Assembly (NCBI GenBank): GCA_935421135.1
Contig: OW285188.1
Coordinates: 21,491,233 to 21,555,232, forward strand
Source: Bugulina stolonifera
Lineage: Eukaryota > Bryozoa > Gymnolaemata > Cheilostomatida > Bugulidae
DNA: 64,000 bases
Direction: 5' to 3'
Part shown: one piece after another, positions 1 through 9,800 of the stretch
Layout of the letters: each line of letters begins with the position of its first letter
Position numbering within the stretch: the stretch's first letter is position 1
Program-made: the position numbers and the translations under genes
The notes under the pieces: model-generated
The model's input: only the letters and a program-made list of their open reading frames with translations
What the model was told of the DNA's origin: nothing
Database searches by the model: none

Positions 1-55
1 ACACAGACACAATTCAACTACCAAAAAGTTTATAGTCAAGTATCATCAGATGACA

Positions 56-3000
56 ATGTCTACATCTGAAATCTATGATGCAACATTATTGGGTATTCTC
101 CAAAAAGAAGGCGAAATAGCCAAGTTCTTAGATGTAGTGATGGGGTTTCTTTACAGAAGGCAAGTGAAGTTAAAGTTGTCATTATAATAATCATTATTGT
201 TAGTGATTATATTATTTATATAATTATTTGTTGTTAAATTACTATATTAGGCTATTAAAATAATAATAAATAATTTAATAGTTATACTTTTTATTTTATG
301 TTATTATTATAATTATAATAAAGTTCTATTTGTTTCAATTTGAATTTATTAATTAATATTTAATTATTTTTCTTTTTTATTGTACTGATTGTTGACCACA
401 CATTTCATTCTAGCCAGAGCTGTTGCGCAAAAAAGAATGTCAAATCATTAACTACATCTACGTTGACTCACTAGACAGGACTAGACCAATAACTATCAAA
501 GTGTTAAATAAATCAGATGCTCTCAACAGTCGATTGAGACTCTGCAGTGCAGATAAATTTAGGTTTCTGCTACCCAGGTAGTTCAATTGTGTAGGCTATA
601 TGTTGCAGAACTGACTACTATCATATAATGAAGAGTAAAGAGGAGAGACTTGGTTTTCCACGAGGTGTAGCTCCTAGACTTTTAATACAGGTAAAATTTC
701 TTAGGTGTACATGTTGATACAAAGTATGTGCATGTGGAGCATGAGATTCCCTAATCTACATGTATGTAGCCCTATCAGGTTTCAATCCGATAAGGGAGGG
801 TACAAATCACAAGTTCTGTTTTTTATGTTGTGATCAAAGAAGATGGCATGTCTAGTAAGGCTGTGACAAATCCACGAATCCGGATCTGATTCCGAATCCT
901 TAGGCACGGTTCCGAATCTCGGTTCCAAAATGCTCAGGTTCGAATCCAACATTGTAAAGTTTTTGTTATTTTTTGCAGCAATTATTTATAAAATTATTTA
1001 ATTATTAATAAAAAATGTTGAACAAAATGTCCTCATCTACAAACTAACAGTGAATAGCAGATGAAATATGCTTATACAGTTTGATTACATGGTTTATTTG
1101 GTGACAAAAGATATTGAATTTGTTAAAACGAGTAATTCCACACGGAATCGTTTAGGAATCGGAATCGAGAATCTGCATGGTGTCAGGAATCGGAATCGTA
1201 AGATTCGAAAATTTTTGGATTCGTTCCAGCCCTAATGTCTAGGCTATTTTTTTCACTTCTTATAAATACAGTGGAACTTGCTTAATTCAGCCTTGGATAA
1301 TTCAAAAACTCGGTTAGTTCAAACTATTAGCCTTGGCCTTGATCCTTGCTGAGCACGATATAATGACTTCAATTAAATGAAGTGATCTTACAATTCAAAC
1401 TCAGGCCTAATTCTAACCAATTATAGCGGTCCTTTGGAGTTTGAATTAAGCAAGTTTCGCTGTAGTTCAATTTGGACACAAGTTATCATACATTACATAC
1501 TTGTACTATTTATTACTAACTGCTTGGCTATACCCACAAACTTTGGATCATTGGCACAAAGACCGTGAGCTATCATCATTGTTTGGCACACTGTATCTTA
1601 TTGGGTTAGTACAGTGTCTACTCACAGAACTGCAGTCTTATGTCTAACTGTTCAAACAAATTGTATTATATGTCCCTCACATTTGCAGCTGTCTACTTTC
1701 TAACCGGTAATTTAGTTAACATGGTATACCTTGTGCTACTCTATTAATACTGGTATGTTATAGGCATATGAAAAATATGAAAAGTTAGCCGAGAAGAGAG
1801 ATAATTCCAAAGATATGCGGACTATCATCCCCTCCCGGCCAGATCAAAATGGTAAAACTCTTACTACATAACTTGTATAAAACATAAACAATAACCCTAA
1901 GCTAATGACACTCACCATTGATGCTCTGTGAGGTAGGTCTCTTTACATATTATAGAAATCAAGGAGAAAAAAGCCTCAGAAGTTGTGAATAAACCTCCAG
2001 CAATGCCCCCAACTGGTGGGGCCAAGTCAGGTGTATTACCAGCGGAAGCCGTCCCTGCGAAGACTAACACACAGCATGGAGAGGACAACAGGTATGGTGG
2101 AGCCTCACGGTTACTCCTAATCTCTCCGTGCGTGCATCCAGCCTCTACCTATGCTAATATGGGTGGGATCACCATGAACTCTATTATGGAGTTATGCTAT
2201 CTTCATAATTATTTCAATGTAACATTGGAAGAAGTAGGCAGATTCGCAGGCAATTGACACATCAAATAGGCTTTAAGACTGGTGCAATACTGAAATACAC
2301 TCAACCAAAGCTACATGTACATTGTTATTCTAGCCAGAAGAGATTCCAAGAGAACCCAGAGAGTCACAACGGTGCAATTAGAGACGGGTACAGGTGGGCA
2401 CAGACTCTCACAGACTGTGACCTCAGAATACAGGTTTGTACATCCAGTTATTCTGGTGGTGAAACTGACTGATCTCCAGCTTACCCAGCCATATGTAGAC
2501 AGTAGGGTTGTGGTTGCAGACATATTGGATGATCATGTGTACTGGGTATGCTAAACTACCACAGTCATAGTTCTACCAAGTATACAGCACATGTATATCA
2601 TGTACATAGTTATTTACTGTGTGCTTGGAATTGTCTGTTCGCTACCCAAGCATGTCATGCAATATAAAAGAAGATGACTAAGGGTGGAATTAGAGATGTT
2701 GTCGATGTAGGGGACATTTACCTAATAGATGGATGTAGTGGTGGTGGGCTGTGAAAGCTTTTATTCTGGACACCCTAAACACCAGACTTACAGTTTCATA
2801 ACACTGTTGTTGTTGAATTGATAATAAGTAGCTTAAATAGTAGTCATATGAGACTAAGAAATATTGATTCTTCAATTTGGTTAGTAGAATAACAACTGAA
2901 GATTCCTGTACCAGCATGTGGTGATATAATACCGTCTCCTAATATACTGTATTGTTGATTAGGTACCAGCTAGAATAGTGAAAGCTAAACAGGTGTCCGT

Positions 3001-4066
3001 GTGCATAAAGAGAAGACGTATATCTGCTAGTTACTATGATGAAACCGGTGAAACTGTTCAGCTGATAGACTCAGATTTGGCTTGGGACATCAATGTGGAA
3101 GAGTCGATGTGGAGTCTCGTTCCCAAAGATTGTATTCATGTAAGAACGTAAGCTAAATATAGTGATAACATCGAGAATGCATAACATACTGCATAATATA
3201 GGCCTACATAATGTTAGGTGATATTGAAATACAATGTTTGCAGAGCATTGGTGTTATCAAGTGGAAATGTTTAATATTATTTTGTGGTCATTCTCTCTAT
3301 CTGTATTAGAAATGTCATACTTATTACATATTGTGCAATTTGTAAGTATTTTGCAGTAGATTATAATAATGCCTGGATCTACAATTAAACCGGCCAATAG
3401 TACATTTAAAATTAAACTATAATAGCATGTACAGTACACTTGTAAATTGTAGATAAATTTGGAGAAGGTGCAGGAAAGGTGGTGGGAACACGTGTTTGTT
3501 GAGGAACCAAAGATTAGCACACAAAAGATAGAAGCCTCAGTACCTATGGAGGACTTAGATGACGGGGCCCAGTCTGTTATTGGTAAACTCATGCACGATG
3601 AAAAACAGAAAAAACTTGGCCTACCGACCTCCAAGGAACAGGTACACATTTTTGCAGAGTGTGTTTATGTACAACTATAAGAGTTTTGCTTGGAAGTAGG
3701 AAGTTAACAGCAAGGGTACAACTTGTACCTAGCCAGCTTAGCATCCAACTCAATAGTAAAGCTGTTGAGTAGCACTAATTGGCTGATGGCCAGCAAATAT
3801 TACATGACTATTTGAGTGCATTTACTCCAGATTTATCAATTCTGTGATATTGAATCTGGTGCAAATTGTCTATTGATTTCTTTGACATGCCTTGGCAATG
3901 TAATCCTGGTATTAAATGCATGAGTTTACTTAGGAAATGTGGTTTCCTTCTTTTATATTAGGAGATGCAAGATGTTCTTAAGAAGGCATGGGATGCTACA
4001 GGCTCTCCATTCCAAGGGACCCCGTATGACCCTTCCGTAGTGGATGTGTCTGGAAATGGCCCTTAG
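56..4066 (+). CDS. NUDCD3: NudC domain-containing protein 3-like co-chaperone (8 exons)
   Basis: Exons: 56-159, 609-690, 1764-1851, 1956-2091, 2334-2433, 2963-3139, 3453-3641, 3962-4066. They join in phase to about 326 aa (human NUDCD3 is about 361). The N-terminus (EIYDATLLGILQ, then FLYRR and RLGFPRGVAP) matches the conserved NUDCD3 head. Exons 5-7 carry the CS/p23-like domain, with RFQENPESHNGAIRDGY, EESMWSLVPKDCIH and NLEKVQERWWEHV. The tail LKKAWDATGSPFQGTPYDP is diagnostic for NUDCD3 rather than NUDC or NUDCD2. Family members work with Hsp90 and stabilise the cytoplasmic dynein intermediate chain; that role is taken from the family. Another in-frame ATG sits at 50, and the frame stays open to the window edge, so the start could be slightly upstream. 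Intron 1 begins with GC (AG|GCAAGT). The gene converges on the minus-strand GPCR gene. Confidence 0.93.
414..577 (+). other. Open stretch inside NUDCD3 intron 1, possible decayed mobile-element coding fragment
   Basis: A 54-codon stop-free frame, flanked by in-frame TAG on both sides, begins right after a splice-acceptor-like CTAG and ends at AG|GTAG. It reads about PELLRKKECQIINYIYVDSL followed by RTRPITIKVLNKSDALNSRL. A segment of the type R-x-RPI-x-IK-x-L resembles proteins encoded by retroelements. Including it would break the phase between NUDCD3 exons 1 and 2, so it is not a coding exon of that gene. Chance openness is possible. Confidence 0.25.
856..1234. mobile_element. hAT-type MITE with 8-bp target duplication
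   Basis: A 379-bp non-coding element in NUDCD3 intron 2. The left end TAAGGCTGTGACAAATCC is answered by an inverted right end (reverse complement TAGGGCTGGAACGAATCC). Both arms continue into imperfectly inverted GATTCCGAATCC-type repeats. Perfect direct repeats ATGTCTAG lie at 848-855 and 1235-1242. An 8-bp duplication plus a CAGGGCTG-like terminus is the signature of hAT transposons. No transposase frame is present, so this is a non-autonomous copy. Confidence 0.85.
1269..1462. mobile_element. pogo/Tigger-like MITE flanked by TA
   Basis: A 194-bp element 34 bp downstream of the hAT MITE. The left end CAGTGGAACTTGCTTAATTC and the inverted right end CAGCGAAACTTGCTTAATTC match at 18 of 20 positions. 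TA dinucleotides flank both sides (1267-1268 and 1463-1464), as expected of Tc1/mariner/pogo insertion. The terminus resembles the Tigger/pogo consensus beginning CAGTGGAACC. It has no coding capacity. Confidence 0.8.
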
Positions 4067-4588
4067 GCTATACAGGTATAAAAGTATGTCTATTCTAGGT
4101 ACCAAAAGTTTATCTACTGCCAGTGCTATAAGTATGCATGTACATGTATATCAATTTGGTACGTTGTGTAATAATGTACAGATAATAGTGTATTATTTTT
4201 ATGTAGATCAATAATGTACATTGTATAAAGTCATGCATGTCCATGTATCATTAACAGTTTTATTGCTTTAGCAAGATGAACCTTGGGTCTCTTACCTAGG
4301 TTTTACCATGTTGTATATATTTTGGCTGCACAAAAATGTATCTATTTGCTCTTCAGTTTTTTTTTGGCTCTTAAGAAATATTGCTACATAAAAATAAAAA
4401 AGTTGACAAAAATATAATAGCTTATTATAAACATGCAATGTAACTACATGTATGTACACTGCAGGTAAATATGATCCCTATAATTATAAACATAGCTACA
4501 TGTATATACACTGTAGGTAAATATGATCCCTATTATAAACATAACCACATGTATGTACACTGTAGGTAAATTGTTTTTATAAACTTTG
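4067..4588. other. Convergent 3' intergenic region, NUDCD3 / GPCR
   Basis: Probably holds the 3' UTRs of both converging genes. AAAATAAAAAA around 4390 could serve as a polyadenylation signal for NUDCD3. No open reading frame of note. The tandem repeat at 4443-4572 is listed separately. Confidence 0.5.
4443..4572. repeat. Tandem repeat of about 52 bp, 2.5 copies
   Basis: Copies starting near 4443, 4496 and 4547 share ACATGTATGTACACTG followed by GTAGGTAAATATGATCCCTA and TTATAAACATA. The third copy stops at GTAGGTAAAT. The repeat lies just beyond the GPCR stop codon, so it is probably in that gene's 3' UTR. Confidence 0.8.
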
Positions 4589-6295
4589 CTATTGACTTTC
4601 AACTTGTGATAGCTGTATTTGGGGATCAACACTCAGGTTATCTACCCTGACTGATGTAAGGTTATTGTCGGCAGTTTCTAAGTTATGGCTTTCATTTCCA
4701 TCTCTATCGGGAGTTCCTGGTTGTTCGTGCTGACACTGGCATGTGGTAAAACTATTCGGTCCCAAAATGTCACGTTGTTCTGCGTTGTAACAGCTCATGT
4801 TTACTGAGCAGGACATTTCCAGATTGTCTAAGGATATACCACTGCCACGGTATGCGATAAAGGACATCTCAGTCTGTCTATGTGACAGTCTCGCAGCAAA
4901 GGTGTATGCTGAATCCAAAGATTTATTCCTTTCAGGTCGTCTGACTGGTGTATTAGGTTTGGCTGGTGCTATTTTTAGCCTCTTTTTGGGATATAACATT
5001 AGAGATATAACACTTCGTATATCCCGTTTTCTCCAGGCGTAGATGTAACAATTGAGACTAGAGTTAACTACACCCAGGGCTAGAGAAATCTCCCGGTGTA
5101 TTGCACAAGAATTCCGTGAGCATGTTCCTGCGGCATGAAGTGTCAAAATTAGCATATAAGGAAGCCAGAATAATATAAATATCCCAAACATGACAACCAT
5201 TATTTTTGTATTCTTTACATCGCCTTTACTGTAGATAACATTTCGCTCCGTTCGATCCATTATTTTCAGGTGCTGCTTTAGGGCAACTCGCGCAACCCAC
5301 GTGTAGCAAACTATATTGCAAAAGAAAATGAATACCATGAAAGAGTAAAGTATTACCAAATAGACTTTTCCTTCTGGCTCTAAGGATTCCCAGTGTGGAA
5401 ACCCGCACAGGAAATACCTAGGTGCTTCTATGTCTCTGAACCCTACTAGCGTTGGACAACTCAGTAAAAGCATGAAGGCCCAGCTACATCCTATACTGAT
5501 TTTAATGGCTTTAGAAGTCACTTTCTCGACATACGTAAATGGATATGCTATTGCTATGTATCGATCTACAGAGATCATGAGGAGAGCGAGTAAAGAATAA
5601 CCGAGTAGGAAGGTTATCAGGAATCGGTGAATGGTACAAAATATGGCTTCTCTTATCATATTGTCATTGGTAAATAATGTGTTGTTGTGCTTTCGAATTT
5701 GATGCACCTTCTTTAAAAACTCAATTGGTATAACTAATGCACCAACGAGAAAGTCGGCTATTGTCAGATTGATGATGTAGAGGTTAGATTTGGTCCTGAG
5801 TTTTTTACACTTGGCAATGACTATGAAAACTATAAGGTTTCCAAATATGCAAGGTAAGAGAGCAAGTAGCTGTAAGGTTAGTGCAACGATTAAACCAACC
5901 CGAGGTGTAGAGTGAGTAAGGAAATCATCAGAGACGGAACCTGGCGTTGACGATCCTAGTGTTGCTGTCGTACAATTAATATACAAAGTGCTGCCAACAG
6001 AAGTTGTAGTGCTGGCATCAGTAGTACTATTATGTAGTGTAGTGTTGAAAGGAAAACTGGTATTGGTAACTGTGATTGTAGAGTTTATATATCCAGTTGT
6101 GTTGGCAAATGCTGTTGTGTTCCACAGAGACGCACTGGTGGTGGCGTTTAAAATGTTAGCGGTGGTGGCGTTTAAAATGTTAGTGGTCGTCTGTGTTATG
6201 TTGGATAAAGTTGAGCCAAGCTGTCGCACAGTACTGCTGCCATATTGTGTGTTGGTACCCGTACTCCACTCACAACATTCACACCGCTCTCCCAT
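4589..6295 (-). CDS. Class A (rhodopsin-like) GPCR, intronless
   Basis: A single 568-aa frame with seven membrane segments. TM1 spans about 131-160 (GN at 152-153). TM2 contains LTIAD (D181). TM3 ends in DRYIAIAYP (DRY at 244-246), and TM4 has W272. TM5 is about 311-333, TM6 has FWLP (376-379), and TM7 ends NCYIY (415-419), a variant of NPxxY with Cys for Pro. C220 and C297 are placed for the TM3-ECL2 disulphide. The roughly 130-residue N-terminus has about ten NxT/S sequons and a repeated NILNATTA, so it should be heavily N-glycosylated; I see no obvious signal peptide. The C-tail is long and Ser-rich. The ligand cannot be assigned: the fold is amine/opsin/peptide-like, but the sequence is not close to a receptor I recognise. 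It is encoded in one exon, unlike every neighbour. Confidence 0.93.
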   Translation of the reverse strand: MGERCECCEWSTGTNTQYGSSTVRQLGSTLSNITQTTTNILNATTANILNATTSASLWNTTAFANTTGYINSTITVTNTSFPFNTTLHNSTTDASTTTSVGSTLYINCTTATLGSSTPGSVSDDFLTHSTPRVGLIVALTLQLLALLPCIFGNLIVFIVIAKCKKLRTKSNLYIINLTIADFLVGALVIPIEFLKKVHQIRKHNNTLFTNDNMIREAIFCTIHRFLITFLLGYSLLALLMISVDRYIAIAYPFTYVEKVTSKAIKISIGCSWAFMLLLSCPTLVGFRDIEAPRYFLCGFPHWESLEPEGKVYLVILYSFMVFIFFCNIVCYTWVARVALKQHLKIMDRTERNVIYSKGDVKNTKIMVVMFGIFILFWLPYMLILTLHAAGTCSRNSCAIHREISLALGVVNSSLNCYIYAWRKRDIRSVISLMLYPKKRLKIAPAKPNTPVRRPERNKSLDSAYTFAARLSHRQTEMSFIAYRGSGISLDNLEMSCSVNMSCYNAEQRDILGPNSFTTCQCQHEQPGTPDRDGNESHNLETADNNLTSVRVDNLSVDPQIQLSQVESQ

Positions 6296-6833
6296 ACCTT
6301 ACACTTGCTTACAGTGAATAACCTAAATCATGTTTGCCAATGTTTGTGTATTCATTGATAATTGACAATATATCGGTAATTCATGTTCATGCTTGAGATA
6401 AGGATAAACATGCTGACGGTTTCTTTTAAATCCTATGTAATCTAATGGTTGCTAACCATGCATTCAGGTCAGCAAGACTTATGTAACATGTTGATCATTT
6501 CAACACTGTGTTATAAACGCCTACAATAGCAAGTGCCTACAAACGCAAGTGCTTTTCGAATAGTTTGACGTGTTTGACAATAAAACACAAAGTTAAACAT
6601 AACTACTTGTATCCATTGCAAATTATACAAGTAACATTTTATGAATTCTTGGAAGACACTGTTTGTAGTAGAAAATATAAAAGTATATTTACAAATAATG
6701 AATTGTTAGATAGAAAATATATTAGAATTTTTAAAAAGTCGGTATAAACTTTGGTAATGATATACTTAATAGTACAAAAAGTGTGAGATAATTCTCTGTG
6801 TAAAAATATTTTAAAATAGGCATTTAGTTGTGA
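6296..6833. other. Intergenic, GPCR 5' flank and PMS2 3' flank
   Basis: AT-rich spacer between two minus-strand genes. It should hold the GPCR promoter and the PMS2 3' UTR. The open frame at 6565-6747 has no recognisable similarity and AT-driven composition. I see nothing else that can be named. Confidence 0.4.
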
Positions 6834-9800
6834 CTACCCATCGATGAGTAGGTCAAGGTTGACTAGATGTCTCATTGTTGGTCTCCCATGTGGGCAGTTC
6901 TATAACGGAAACAAATTACATAAATAGACATATTATAGTAACATTGCTGATTATAGCAACTGTACCACTGATAAACTACGTTGTGCAATTAAAAACATAG
7001 TTAGATTAGAGGCAAACAAACGGCTTACCCATGGCTGCTCTATCTCTCCCATGTGCTGTATGAGTCGCATCATTTCCTGTTTGGACAAAGGTTTACCAAT
7101 CATAACAGATTTCCTACATGCTCTTGAAGCAAACATAGCACGCACCCTGCTGGGACGGAATGACCTCTCCTAAAATATAAGTGCTACACATAGTATTAGG
7201 ATGCTACTAAACATTAGATTAACATGTAATAGGGAAAACACTGGTACTTTCTCATCAGGTTATTCCTTTAGCTCTCATGTACATTGAAAATATCATGCAG
7301 AAAACCATCTTTTTTCCGTCCTCCCAAAGTGGAAAAACAGCTACATGTAAATACGTAATTATTGACACCCATCTTTTGTTGTAGTAGGCCTATAGAATTT
7401 TTAAACATTTCTGTTTTATCGTTTTTTGATGAATTTGGATTGATAATATTCAACATTCAAAGTTAAATTATTAATTTCCAATTTGGCTAGTCATAAATAA
7501 CATATTTTGGTCTTGTTGTGATTATTATTATGGGACTTCTGTTTTCCCTTTGAGTTGGCAGTTGAGTTGAATATTACATTTATCATAAGTAACTGTGGAT
7601 ATATAATAGCGTGGGCTGGTCACACACAGGGGGTCTAAAACTGAACAGTCTGCTAAGCTGACCTCCGTAAAGCTAAATGTCAACGCTTGATTGGCTGTCC
7701 GGGGGATGAATAGTCTACAGATAACAATATCTGTAGTAGACGGGTGGGTCATATGATAATATAGTCAGCAGTGACCACCCACCGGATTTACTGGAGGCCA
7801 TCAGTGGTGCTAGCAATTGCTCATGAACCACATGGACAGTGTGATGTTACTAAGGCGTTGCAACTACATGTCTATCTCTCATCATGGGGAACAGATACTG
7901 ATAAACAGTGGAATATCACATGTCAGCAAACAGGCAAGATATGCCATTTCAACATAGTTTGTGCCCATGCGTTATTCGTTTTAAATGGCACAGAAGAAAA
8001 AATTGAAAATTGCGACAAAAATAAGGCTCCATTGTTTTAAATTGATATCATATAATTAGCACAACAATAAGAAATACAGCCATGTACTTCTATTCTATAA
8101 TAACTTACAGGGCATTCTCTCAGCATATAGAGAATCTCGTCAATATCTACAAGAGAGAACCAACAACTAATAAATAGAGTTGTCTCCTCATTTCATTGAG
8201 TGACATGTACATGTACATATTTTATTATGTGAACATACAGTACAGTGCAATCAAGCATTTGTATGTTGCACCTGATGAATGTAGGCATGAAACAATAGTG
8301 TGGTACTGTGACACCATACTTTATTTTATCTATACTTCATAGTATATATATGGGTATAAGCCCGAAGAAAGCTCTAATTTTAATGAGTGCTGTACATACA
8401 TGTAGACTAATCTACATATTATTTTAACACATTTTTTAAAAATATATATATATGGCGATCATTATTTCACAATTAATAACACCTTTAATGTCAAAATACT
8501 TCCAACTTCACCCAAATACAAGCATGAACATTGTATATATGTATATTGTTACCACAATGCAATGCTAGCTAATATTGTAAGACTCCTATGTATTGTTTAC
8601 TATAGCTTACCATCCTTGCCGAATGTCCAATTCTTGCTGACTGGCTGAGTCTTTAGTGAAACTCTCATAGTTGGGTCAGCAGACTCATCTATCGCAAACT
8701 CGAACCCGTTTTTGTGAAATATTTCTAGATTATCCATGAGTAGTATCTCATTGGTCGAAGAGAGTCCAAGGGGTTTGGGTCTGCAAAGTATGCACAGAGA
8801 CCAGTTAGTCACCATGTATATCACTAACTAATGCAAAATATTATTTAAAATCTAAACCAGTAAAATTATGCAGAGGCACTGTAACATGAAAACTCGACAT
8901 GATGGGCCCAAGGAGATACGTTTCACTGTCAGAAAGTCACAATCTTCATCGGATCCAGCCTTAGCTTCAAGTCACATAACATAATGGGAGGGTGAGCATG
9001 AATGTGATTGACTGTAAAATGCTAGGTGAGAATTTCGGTTTGGGACGTACAGATAATTACTAACATATTCACCAAGTGTTGTAAGGAGTTATGAACCCAG
9101 GTTACACCAAAATAGTAGTATATTGATAAGTATACTATTTACTCTGGTATACTATTTAGTATACTACTCATCACACTCACATTAACAGAGCTTGTCGTTT
9201 AATAACCGTATGTCTCTGTAGCATCTCAAAGTTGTATTTCTCGTCTGTGGCATGCTGATCAATGATAAACAAATCATGGTGGAGTCGGCCAATAATGAAG
9301 CCATGATTGAACTGTCCCAACACCTCCATATGGTTGAAATCCGATTTACTGAAAACAGAGAGAGTGACCAATGGGCAAACATCATTTTAAAGTATCAAAA
9401 AAATGTCATTAAAGTGCAAAATTAATTTTGAAAACATTTTGTCTTCAAAGAGAAAGATTGGAGAGTCTTTAGATTCGACATTAAATATTCAATTGTAGTT
9501 TATCCTCACCTAATGGCCTTTTTAAGCTCATTCTCAGCATCAGTGTTTTGATCTGGAGATATTTTAGCTCTAAACTTAGGACAATCAATGGGGTTGACTG
9601 TATCAGAAGACAAGTGTGTATTGTACCTCTTTCTCAATGCAGATAGAGAGAATGCTACAGTCGACTCCTTCCTACTCCTTACATTTGGTTCATCTATCTG
9701 TTCATAAAAAGTGCATACTGCTCACAATTACCCTTCCATCAATAATGAACATGAGCAATGTAACCCTTACCTTATCTGTAGGGTCTAACATTAGTGACAG

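Noticed and set aside
7771..8040. 89-codon frame on the plus strand
   Set aside because: It lies in a PMS2 intron on the opposite strand, has no domain or splice support, and chance openness is likely.
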